This document shows, piece after piece, positions 7,990 to 15,444 of a stretch of DNA of 64,000 bases. This DNA is from DTCV01 sp964641155 (lineage in GTDB: Archaea; Thermoproteota; Thermoprotei_A; Sulfolobales; NBVN01). The translations under genes and the position numbers were made by a program. The notes below the pieces were generated by a model. The model saw nothing but the letters and a program-made list of their open reading frames with translations, was not told where the DNA came from and ran no database searches. The DNA is taken from assembly GCA_964641155.1 (NCBI GenBank), contig CAZXJO010000002.1, forward strand, positions 186,001-250,000, written 5' to 3'. The first letter of the stretch is position 1. The number at the start of each line of letters is the position of its first letter.

Positions 7990-9447
7990 ATGAAGCTCCA
8001 TGTCTTAAGAGATTTCCAACACATAATTAGTTCCTTAAGCAGAATTTTATTAGTTCTAAGCCTTCTATTCCTACTTCCGGCAGCGGTTGGCGTCGTTTAC
8101 GGTGAGGTCTCAGAAGCTAGGTTAATGGTATTCCTAAGCATATCATTACTCATACCTACTTATCTGGTATCGCGTTACTTAGGCCCCCCAACACAGATAA
8201 ACTTCAGCAGTGCGTTACTGGTTGCGGGGATCAGCTGGTTAGTAGTCCCGTTGTTCGGAGCAATTCCTTACTCACTAGCATGTAATGTATCATTTGTTGA
8301 CGCATATTTTGAAAGCATGTCAGGCTTCACTACGACCGGTATGACTATCTTCAATAATATCGAGTCACTGCCTAAGACAATTCTGTTCTGGAGGTCTCTA
8401 ACACAGTGGGTCGGTGGGATAGGCATTATACTGCTGTTCATTGTAGTGGCTAGTCCCTTAAGCGGTATAGATCTTTTCAGGCTGTACATCGCGGAGGCCA
8501 GGGAACTTAAGATAAGGGCCTCGACCTGGACCACGGTTCGGGATCTGTGGTTGATATACTTAACTTACACCTCGCTATGCACTGCAATGCTATGGCTTTA
8601 CGGGATGAACTTGTTCGACGCGGTAACACATTCCTTCACAGCGATAGCGACAGGAGGTTTCTCGACTAAGGACAGCAGCATAGCTGCCTTCAACAACCCG
8701 ACCCTGGAGTTAATCCTCTCGTTCTTCGAGTTTTTAGGTGCTACGAGCTTCATAGCCCACCACTTCCTCTTAAGATATGGTTTTAAATCGTTCTTCAAGT
8801 ACTACGAAGTACGTTACTACATTGCCCTAATATCCATGTCATCAATAGTGGTGGCGGTGGACTTAATGCTGAATAACGGTCTTGACATACTCAACGCTGT
8901 GAGGAACGCCGTCTTCCAAGTAGTTTCAATAGTGACGACCACAGGTTACTTAACATCGGACATCAACTACTGGCCCCCGCTCTCTAAGTACGTGTTGGTC
9001 TTACTCATGTTCGTGGGCGGTAACTTATGCTCTACCGGTGGGGGGATTAAGATAGGTAGGATAGTTGCGGCTTTCAAAGTTGCCGTGAATCAGTTACAGC
9101 ACCTATACTTACCGCCGGCTACGGTGAAGCCTGTCAAGATAAACTCTCACGTGTTGGAAAACGAGGACATCACTAAAATATTCACGTTCCTATCGATTTA
9201 CTTCGCCCTACTAGGTTTGGGCACATTAATGCTCACGTCATTTGGGTACGAACCCTTCGCAGCACTGTCCGCCATAGCGTCAGCGCAGAGCAACGTCGGC
9301 CCTGCCTACATATCAACCCTAAACCTAGACGTACCTCCGAAGATACTCCTCGTATTCTACATGTGGTTAGGTAGGCTCGAACTACTACCTGCGTTGGCGT
9401 TATTCATACCACCTATATGGATGCAAGCGCGGAGGAGAGTTCCCTAA
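7990..9447 (+). CDS. trkH: TrkH/KtrB-family potassium transporter subunit
   Basis: A 485-residue membrane protein with the four M1-P-M2 repeats of the TrkH/Ktr superfamily. The pore loops are recognisable: SGFTTTGMTIF near residue 110, IATGGFSTKDSS near 220, IVTTTGYLTSD near 315, and a degenerate fourth loop around ASAQSNVGPAY near 430. The loop GGIGIILLFIVV lies after the first pore helix. It would take up K+ (or Na+) across the cytoplasmic membrane. No TrkA/KtrA regulatory gene lies next to it, so the partner must be elsewhere. Start is ATG. Confidence 0.9.
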   Translation: MKLHVLRDFQHIISSLSRILLVLSLLFLLPAAVGVVYGEVSEARLMVFLSISLLIPTYLVSRYLGPPTQINFSSALLVAGISWLVVPLFGAIPYSLACNVSFVDAYFESMSGFTTTGMTIFNNIESLPKTILFWRSLTQWVGGIGIILLFIVVASPLSGIDLFRLYIAEARELKIRASTWTTVRDLWLIYLTYTSLCTAMLWLYGMNLFDAVTHSFTAIATGGFSTKDSSIAAFNNPTLELILSFFEFLGATSFIAHHFLLRYGFKSFFKYYEVRYYIALISMSSIVVAVDLMLNNGLDILNAVRNAVFQVVSIVTTTGYLTSDINYWPPLSKYVLVLLMFVGGNLCSTGGGIKIGRIVAAFKVAVNQLQHLYLPPATVKPVKINSHVLENEDITKIFTFLSIYFALLGLGTLMLTSFGYEPFAALSAIASAQSNVGPAYISTLNLDVPPKILLVFYMWLGRLELLPALALFIPPIWMQARRRVP

Positions 9448-9464
9448 CCAGTCGGCGTGGAAGT

Positions 9465-9482
9465 GGGAACTGCTCCCTTTTT
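9465..9482 (+). terminator. Possible terminator after trkH
   Basis: A short GGGA-ACTGC-TCCC stem-loop is followed directly by five Ts, 17 bases after the trkH stop. Archaeal termination needs mainly the T-run; the stem is only four base pairs, so this is tentative. Confidence 0.3.
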
Positions 9483-9572
9483 AGGTCTGGGATGGGGTGA
9501 TGGGGAGGTATTTTAAAGGCGTGTGTTGATGTGGTTGCCCTACAACTTATTTAGGTCGTTGAAGTCCATAAT

Positions 9573-10262
9573 GTGGTGGTACTGCTGATCATTTGCCATA
9601 ATCATGATAGCTCCGACGTCTACAGCGCTTTGAGGAGGACTTCATACATTTTGGACTTCGACGGTGTGCTAGTGCATAGGTTTTCCCAGGCAATGGACCT
9701 CCTAAGCGCTAGGAGGGAGTTGGCTAAAGCCATGATTGAAAACGGCTTCGATGTTGAAGTGGTTAAGAATTACATCGACCCCTACGATTTGATTAAGCTA
9801 TCATATGGAGGCTGGGGAATTCACGATAAGTTTGAGTTATTTTCTGATATACTCAAGCGTTACGAACTACTTGCAGTCCCTAAAGTCGTTGTGGACTTAA
9901 ACGCCAAGAACTTGCTTGAAGCGTTAATTGAGAAAGGTAAGAAGACTTATATATCGTCGCTTCAATCGGTGTCCGTCATTTACTTCATCTTGAGGAAGTT
10001 GAAAATACCTTTAAACAACGTCCAAGTGTGTGGAAGGGATGCTGGTGGGAGGCCCAAGCCGTACCCGGACCAGTTAAAGGATTTAGTTGGTCAGGACTCG
10101 GTGGTGATAGGGGACTCGTTAACTGATGGCTACCTAGCTAGGAACGTCAACTCATGCTTCGTGGGACTGGAAACAGATGGTTATACTTCCTACGAGCTGT
10201 GTAGTGTGGGGGCTGTGGCAGTCTTCAACAGTGTGGAGGAGCTTCTGAGGTATGTAACTTAG
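9573..10262 (+). CDS. HAD-superfamily hydrolase
   Basis: A 229-residue protein with haloacid-dehalogenase motifs: nucleophile loop ILDFDGVLVHR (motif I, near residue 27), SSLQS at motif II near 130, RPKPYPDQL with the motif III lysine near 165, and VVIGDSLTDG (motif IV acidic pair) near 178. It is a soluble phosphatase or phosphotransferase of unknown substrate. The first about 20 residues precede the nucleophile strand unusually far and may not be translated; the GTG at 9573 lies about 25 bases after an A/T-rich TATA-like stretch. In-frame TTG codons further in are alternatives. Confidence 0.75.
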   Translation: MVVLLIICHNHDSSDVYSALRRTSYILDFDGVLVHRFSQAMDLLSARRELAKAMIENGFDVEVVKNYIDPYDLIKLSYGGWGIHDKFELFSDILKRYELLAVPKVVVDLNAKNLLEALIEKGKKTYISSLQSVSVIYFILRKLKIPLNNVQVCGRDAGGRPKPYPDQLKDLVGQDSVVIGDSLTDGYLARNVNSCFVGLETDGYTSYELCSVGAVAVFNSVEELLRYVT

Positions 10263-10328
10263 CCCACTAAGATGCCTTGGAGGTAATACTTAATAGCTTA
10301 GGCTCAGTGATTTAGTGGAGGTCATAGT

Positions 10329-10832
10329 ATGGATGCTGGGGAACTGGGGAGAATTCTCAGTAAGGTTGAGGCTCTGGCCAGGGAATTAGACCTTAAGTAC
10401 CACGGGTGCTCCCAGATGACTCTAAGAGCGGTACAGGAAGTACTCGGACTCGAGGACGGCACGTCGTTTAAGGCAGCATCAGCCCTCGCGGGAGGGGTTG
10501 CCAGGAGCGGTGAGGTCTGCGGTGCGTTACTAGGTGCTTTGATGGCTGTGAGCTTGGTGTACGGTCGCGATAGGTTGGAACCCACCTCAACATCTAAAAG
10601 TTACTCGAAGGCCATGGAGGTGGGGTATAAGGTATTCGACGAATTTAAGGCGCACTTCGGCAGTGTCAGGTGTAGGGACATACATGTGAAGCTATTCAAT
10701 AGGTACTACAACTTAAGGGATCCTGCAGAGTTGGGTGAGTTCGTAAGCAGTGGTGCTATAAATAAGTGCGCGGACGTTGTTTCACTGGCTGCTAGGTTGG
10801 CTGCGAAGGCGATCATTGAATCCAGGGAGTGA
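10329..10832 (+). CDS. C_GCAxxG_C_C-family putative redox protein
   Basis: A 167-residue protein with the layout of the C_GCAxxG_C_C family. A first cysteine lies in YHGCSQMTLRAV near residue 30, followed by GGVARSGEVCGALLGALMA near 56-74 carrying the family G-x-C-G-A-x-x-G motif, and further cysteines in RCRDIHVKLF and KCADVVSLAARLA. The four cysteines suggest a redox or metal/cluster site. The family is common in anaerobes and lacks a firmly assigned role. It stands 180 bases upstream of the hydrogenase operon on the same strand, but its own promoter region separates it, so a link is only suggestive. Confidence 0.8.
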   Translation: MDAGELGRILSKVEALARELDLKYHGCSQMTLRAVQEVLGLEDGTSFKAASALAGGVARSGEVCGALLGALMAVSLVYGRDRLEPTSTSKSYSKAMEVGYKVFDEFKAHFGSVRCRDIHVKLFNRYYNLRDPAELGEFVSSGAINKCADVVSLAARLAAKAIIESRE

Positions 10833-11011
10833 GGGGGCCCGAGCATCCGAACCCGCAGTTACTTAAACACAGAAATTTTATGTTTCCGTAACCACCGAAC
10901 CCAAGCTTTAAAGATTTATACTATAATTAACACGCTAACGCTTAAAACGCCCTCAACCCCCTTTAACTTGAGCATGAACTCATCCAAAGGAGTGATGGAG
11001 GAGGTGGTTAG

Positions 11012-11536
11012 ATGTCCGTAACAAGGGTTAGAAATGTTGATGAGGTCGTGGCCGACATTTTAGGGAGGTATAGGGAGCGCCAGCACCTGATGAGGATCCT
11101 TCAGGAAGTGCAGTCCGTCTACGGCTACCTGCCCCGTGAGGCGTTGGAAAAGATATCGCAGGCTACTAAAATACCCTTAAGCGATATAATTAACGTGGCC
11201 ACCTTCTATCACCAATACAGGCTTGAAGCACCGGGGTACTATATTTTCCTAGTATGTGCCGGCACAGCGTGTCACTTGAAGGGGAATCAAGACAACTACA
11301 ACGTGTTGAGGAGTGTTTTAGGTATCAAGAAGGGGAGTACCTCCCCGGACGGCTTAATCAGTGTTGAGAAGGCCAGGTGTTTTGGTTGTTGTTCCTTGGC
11401 CCCGGTCATAATGGTTGTCAGCAGAGACGGCAGTGAGAAATACCTCCACGGTAATGTTGACACTAAGGAGGCTAAGAAATTGGCGTACTCGTATAGGGCG
11501 TTGGCTGCTAAGAAAGTGAAGGAGGGTGGGCAGTGA
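11012..11536 (+). CDS. NuoE-like [2Fe-2S] subunit of a bifurcating-type hydrogenase
   Basis: A 174-residue thioredoxin-like ferredoxin of the NuoE/HoxE/HydC family. An N-terminal helical bundle (residues 8-65, ending ATFYHQY) precedes the [2Fe-2S] domain with C82, C87, C123 and C127 (CAGTACH and CFGCCSLAP). In NADH-linked hydrogenases this subunit sits beside the NuoF flavin subunit. It is the first gene of a five-gene operon; its stop overlaps the next start (GTGATG). A GGAGGAGG ribosome-binding sequence precedes the ATG. The hydrogenase context, not respiratory complex I, is shown by the adjacent [NiFe] large-subunit gene. Confidence 0.92.
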   Translation: MSVTRVRNVDEVVADILGRYRERQHLMRILQEVQSVYGYLPREALEKISQATKIPLSDIINVATFYHQYRLEAPGYYIFLVCAGTACHLKGNQDNYNVLRSVLGIKKGSTSPDGLISVEKARCFGCCSLAPVIMVVSRDGSEKYLHGNVDTKEAKKLAYSYRALAAKKVKEGGQ

Positions 11537-13494
11537 TGGTGGACTGGACACTAATGGATCGGTGTTGTGATAAGTGCTGGCACACGGCTGAGTACCCGTG
11601 CAAGCATTTCATCAGATGCAAAACTGAGGGCCCGTTATGTCACGACAACCCTGAGTGTAGGGCTAAGAGGAAGACTAGGCTTGAGGAATTGAAGTACGGG
11701 AAACATGGCTTTAAGATTAAGGTTCCCTTATCCAGCTGCACCCTAGCGGCGGGGGCTAAGGAAGTGTACGATGCTGTGAGCAAGGAGGTGGCCGCGAACA
11801 ACTTAAAAGCTGATATAAGCATCAGTGGATGCATGGGTCTCTGCTACTTAGATCCATGGATAGAATTGTCTAAGAAGGGTTCTCCATCAGCCATTTACGT
11901 CAATGTTAGAGCCGAAGATGTACCGAAGATACTGAAGGAGTATTTGGAAGGCGACCTCTCGAACGCGTTTGCGCTGAGGTCTGATGAGGGACCGGCGGGT
12001 AAGGAGCGTAAAGTACCCTTACTATCCGACATAACTCCATGGAGTTCTCAGGTCAAGTTCGTATCGAGGAATTGCGGGGTCGTCAACCCCGAATCCATAG
12101 AGGATTACATAGCACTGGGCGGATTTAGAGGTTTGGATAATGTCCTGAACATGCATCCTAAAAGCGTGATAGAGGTCGTCAAGAGGTCCGGTTTGAGAGG
12201 TCGTGGCGGCGCGGGCTTCCCTACATGGATGAAGTGGGAGATAGCCTCATCACAGGTCAGTGATGTGAAGTACTTCATAGTGAACGCTGATGAGGGTGAC
12301 CCCGGTGCGTTCATGAATAGGCTGCTAGCTGAGTCAGACCCTTACAGAGTGGTTGAGGGGATGACAATAGGTGCTTATGCTGTAGGGGCGTCTAAGGGTT
12401 ACATATTCGTTAGGGCTGAGAAGCCCTTGATGGCTGAAAGGCTCTCCAAGGCGGTTGAGGAGATGAGGAAGTACGGCTTGCTGGGCAAGAACATACTGGG
12501 CAGCGGCTTCAACTTCGATATAGAGGTCATACTTAGCGCTGGGGCATTCGTATGTGGTGTGGTAACAGGCCTCATCGCAGCAATTGAGGGGAGGACTAGG
12601 CCCAGGCAGAGGCCCCCGTACCCGGCTACGAGGGGCTTGTGGGATAAGCCGACAGTCATAAATAACGTTGAGACAGTCGCGCATGTAGCAACAATATTTC
12701 AGGTAGGGGTTGAGGAGTTCGTCAAGTACGGGACGGAGAGGAGTAAAGGTACTAAGATGTTCTGTGTGACAGGTTCTGTTAAGCGGACAGGTGCTTATGA
12801 GGTCCCCATCGGCATAAGCCTCAGCAAATTAGTTTACGACTTAGCTGGAGGCGCACCGGAGGGGAGGAAGGTGAAGGCTGTTCAGATCGGGGGACCTAGC
12901 GGGGGGTGCATACCTGCTGACATGCTAGATACTGTGGTGGATTACGAATCACTGCAAAGCGCTGGAGCTATAATGGGTTCGGGAGGAGTGGTGGTGATAG
13001 ATGAGAATAGCTGCATGGTTGACGTGGCTAAGTTCTTCACAAGCTTCACCTTGGCAGAGTCTTGTGGTAAGTGCTTCACCTGCAGGATAGGTATGAAAAT
13101 ACTCTACGACATACTTAATGATATAACTGAGGGTAGGGGGCGTGAGGAACACCTCGAGTTGCTGGATGAGTTAAGCGACGTTATAATGGGGAGTAGTCTC
13201 TGCGCCCTGGGAGGTACGGCGCCGAACCCTGTGAAATCGACTCTAAGGTACTTCAGGGAGGAGTACATGGCGCATATAAGGGATAGGAAATGTCCTGCTA
13301 GGACGTGTGGGAGCCTTGTCGAGTACTGGATTGACCCGGCCAAGTGTGTTGGGTGTGGCTTATGTGTTAAGGTATGTCCCACGAATTCCATTTCCGGTGA
13401 GAGGGGGAAGCCGCACGTGATAGATACATCTAAATGCGTTAGGTGTTCTCAATGCTTCATAACATGCCCTCAAGGAGCTGTGGTTAAGAGGTGA
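11533..13494 (+). CDS. NuoF/HydB-like FMN, NAD(P)H and Fe-S subunit
   Basis: A 653-residue electron-input subunit. In order: a cysteine-rich N-terminal extension with seven Cys between residues 11 and 42; a thioredoxin-like [2Fe-2S] domain (SSCTLAAGAKEV at 67-78, GCMGLC at 99-104); the NuoF core with FMN loop GLRGRGGAGFPTW at 220-232 and NADH-site NADEGDPGAFMNR at 251-263; an SLBB domain (about 408-465); the N3-type [4Fe-4S] site C511, C514, C517, C557; and a C-terminal 2x[4Fe-4S] ferredoxin (C605/608/611/615 and C635/638/641/645). The C-terminal ferredoxin is typical of electron-bifurcating HydB/HndC. It would exchange electrons between NAD(P)H and the hydrogenase modules. Start GTG 11533 or ATG 11536. 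Confidence 0.92.
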   Translation: MMVDWTLMDRCCDKCWHTAEYPCKHFIRCKTEGPLCHDNPECRAKRKTRLEELKYGKHGFKIKVPLSSCTLAAGAKEVYDAVSKEVAANNLKADISISGCMGLCYLDPWIELSKKGSPSAIYVNVRAEDVPKILKEYLEGDLSNAFALRSDEGPAGKERKVPLLSDITPWSSQVKFVSRNCGVVNPESIEDYIALGGFRGLDNVLNMHPKSVIEVVKRSGLRGRGGAGFPTWMKWEIASSQVSDVKYFIVNADEGDPGAFMNRLLAESDPYRVVEGMTIGAYAVGASKGYIFVRAEKPLMAERLSKAVEEMRKYGLLGKNILGSGFNFDIEVILSAGAFVCGVVTGLIAAIEGRTRPRQRPPYPATRGLWDKPTVINNVETVAHVATIFQVGVEEFVKYGTERSKGTKMFCVTGSVKRTGAYEVPIGISLSKLVYDLAGGAPEGRKVKAVQIGGPSGGCIPADMLDTVVDYESLQSAGAIMGSGGVVVIDENSCMVDVAKFFTSFTLAESCGKCFTCRIGMKILYDILNDITEGRGREEHLELLDELSDVIMGSSLCALGGTAPNPVKSTLRYFREEYMAHIRDRKCPARTCGSLVEYWIDPAKCVGCGLCVKVCPTNSISGERGKPHVIDTSKCVRCSQCFITCPQGAVVKR

Positions 13495-13498
13495 GCAC

Positions 13499-14167
13499 AT
13501 GGTTAGGGTGTACGTAAATAACAAGGAAGTCCATGTGGAGGCAGCGTCAACGTTGCTTGACGCTATAATCATGGCTGGGTTTAAAGTACCGACCCTCTGC
13601 TACTTAAAGGATATGTATAATGAAGCTTCATGCAGGGTATGCATTGTCGAGTTAAGCGGTGGTAGGCTGGTGCCATCATGTTCTTACCCGGTCTCAGAGG
13701 GTCTTAGAGTCTTCACAGAAAGCGAACGCGTCATTAAGTACAGGAGGGCGATAATTGAGATGATATTGGCCTCCCACAAAATTAAGTGTCAGTCATGCAA
13801 TATGAAGGGAGGGTACTGCCAGTTATTGAAGTTGGCGAAGGAGTACGGAGTTGAGGGAATACCCGTATGTGCTGAATGCCCCCTCCACGGCAACGAGTGT
13901 TTGCTGAAGAAGGGTTTGATATGTTTAGGTCCGTTAACGGTTGCTGGATGTGACGCTGCATGCACTAAGGAGGGGTCACCATGCATAGGGTGTAGGGGAC
14001 CTATATCGTCGGAAGACGTCCTACTTGAGGGCATTAAAACGCTTAGAGAGCACGGGATCAGCCTCGATGAAGCGCTCAGTCTATCAGAACTATTTTGGAG
14101 TTCGACTCCCTTAATTAAAGTTATACGTGAGTTGGCCTTGTCGTTCAAATCAGGTGGTGAGGTATGA
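13499..14167 (+). CDS. NuoG/HoxU-like ferredoxin fused to the distal-cluster half of a [NiFe] small subunit
   Basis: A 222-residue protein in two parts. Residues 1-110 are HoxU/NuoG-like: a plant-type [2Fe-2S] ferredoxin (C34, C45, C48, C61) and the His-Cys3 [4Fe-4S] motif (H93, C97, C100, C107). Residues 120-190 do not continue like NuoG. They read CAECPLHGNECLL, ICLGPLTVAGCDAAC and PCIGCRGP, which is the C-terminal medial/distal [4Fe-4S] region of group 3 [NiFe]-hydrogenase small subunits (MvhG, sulfhydrogenase delta). Cysteines there are C124, C127, C134, C142, C151, C155, C162 and C165. The matching proximal-cluster half is in the protein two genes downstream. The start ATG is five bases after the previous stop; the end overlaps the large-subunit gene (ATGA). 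Confidence 0.85.
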   Translation: MVRVYVNNKEVHVEAASTLLDAIIMAGFKVPTLCYLKDMYNEASCRVCIVELSGGRLVPSCSYPVSEGLRVFTESERVIKYRRAIIEMILASHKIKCQSCNMKGGYCQLLKLAKEYGVEGIPVCAECPLHGNECLLKKGLICLGPLTVAGCDAACTKEGSPCIGCRGPISSEDVLLEGIKTLREHGISLDEALSLSELFWSSTPLIKVIRELALSFKSGGEV

Positions 14168-15444
14168 GCATAAAGGTGGACTTTAAAGTTGATAAGGTCT
14201 TCGGGCACCTAGAACTTCAGATAGACTTAAAGGATAATGAGGTTAAGGTGAGGTTCGCCTCAACTGAAGATCTGAGGTACTTCGAATACATGGTGGTTGG
14301 GAGGAAGTACCATGAAGTACCGTACATAATGTCAAGGATATGCGGTGCCTGTAGCGTATCGCACTTCCTAGCGTCGGCGAACGCTATTGAGAACGCCTTA
14401 AATGTAGAGCTTGATGAGACTACCGTAACGGTTAAGGAAGTGATGAATAAGTTGGAAATTGCTCAGAACACCGTGGTCCACCTGTACTTCCTAGCGCTCC
14501 CGGATTACATGAAGATGAGGAATTTGGGCGAGCTCTTGAACGCGAAACCCGATATAGTTAGATCGGCTATGACTTTAAACTCCCTGTGCTTGCAGGCTGT
14601 AAATGCTGTAGCCGGTAGGATAGTTAACCCGAACACCTATAGGGTCGGTGGCTTTACTAGGTGGCTGTCCAACGAGACGTTAGACAAGACTGTGAAGATC
14701 TTAGATAAAGCTGAGAGACTAGCTGAGAAACTTTCAGAACTGATCATAGGTTTGGAGTTACCCAGGCTTTCAGATCCTGAGCCAAACTACCTCACGTCAG
14801 ACCCGCCTGTGGAGTACCTCACGATGAGTGATTACGTAATAGGTAGCGACGGTAATAGGTTCAGAGGTCTTGAATACGTGAACTACATCACAGAAGAAGT
14901 AAGCGATTACTCAACGACTAAGTACTGCTTGTATAGGGGGAAGCCGTTCTTCGTAGGTCCTAGGGCGAGGTTACTCGCATTCGGTGAGAGGTTACCGGAG
15001 TACAGTAACCTCCTGGCAGACATTAAGAGGGAACTACATAATCCCTTCAGTAATTTAAAAGCTAAGGCCGTAGAACTCCTCTACTGCATAAGCAGTTCTA
15101 AGAACATCTTAAGCAATTTAAGAGGCAAGAACCTCAGCACACCAAGTAACTTAGGAATTAGGCATGGGGAAGGCGTGGGGGTTGTGGAGGCTCCGAGGGG
15201 CCTCTTAATACATCACTACATGATCAACGACCAAGGAATCGTAACGCACTCCAACGTAATAACCCCCACCGCTATGTTTTCAAGGCATGTGGAGGCGGCT
15301 GCTAAGGCACTTTGCAATGAGTTAGTGAGTAGTGGCGCAACATTAGATGAGGTAGAGTCTAAAGCAGGTATGCTGGTTAGGGCTTACGATCCATGTCTTC
15401 CTTGTTCAGTTCACCTAATCAGTAAGAGGAGGGGTTCCGCATGA
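14164..15444 (+). CDS. [NiFe]-hydrogenase large subunit, group 3-like
   Basis: A 426-residue catalytic subunit with an intact nickel site. The N-terminal L1 motif RICGACSVSH supplies R58, C60, C63 and H67; the C-terminal L2 motif DPCLPCSVH supplies C411, C414 and H417. AGRIVNPNTYRVGG near 150 and EAPRGLLIHHY near 342 are also family motifs. Only nine residues follow H417, a short tail of the sort a maturation protease could remove; no such protease or hyp gene is in the window. The residue pattern resembles cytoplasmic MvhA/sulfhydrogenase alpha subunits. It would split or form H2 at the Ni-Fe centre and pass electrons to the proximal cluster of the next protein. It overlaps both neighbours by ATGA. 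Confidence 0.92.
   Translation: MSIKVDFKVDKVFGHLELQIDLKDNEVKVRFASTEDLRYFEYMVVGRKYHEVPYIMSRICGACSVSHFLASANAIENALNVELDETTVTVKEVMNKLEIAQNTVVHLYFLALPDYMKMRNLGELLNAKPDIVRSAMTLNSLCLQAVNAVAGRIVNPNTYRVGGFTRWLSNETLDKTVKILDKAERLAEKLSELIIGLELPRLSDPEPNYLTSDPPVEYLTMSDYVIGSDGNRFRGLEYVNYITEEVSDYSTTKYCLYRGKPFFVGPRARLLAFGERLPEYSNLLADIKRELHNPFSNLKAKAVELLYCISSSKNILSNLRGKNLSTPSNLGIRHGEGVGVVEAPRGLLIHHYMINDQGIVTHSNVITPTAMFSRHVEAAAKALCNELVSSGATLDEVESKAGMLVRAYDPCLPCSVHLISKRRGSA

Noticed and set aside
9500..9540. GGTGATGG and TTGATG as C/D-box sRNA motifs
   Set aside because: No matching CUGA D boxes at suitable distance and no flanking stem.
12334..12684. Antisense open frames of about 80-140 codons inside the hydrogenase genes (also 13104-13391 and 13789-14208)
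   Set aside because: They mirror strongly supported Fe-S protein genes, show no family motifs and have implausible composition.
11012..13494. Respiratory complex I (nuoEF) interpretation
   Set aside because: No membrane Nuo subunits follow; the [NiFe] large subunit and hydrogenase modules are in the same operon.
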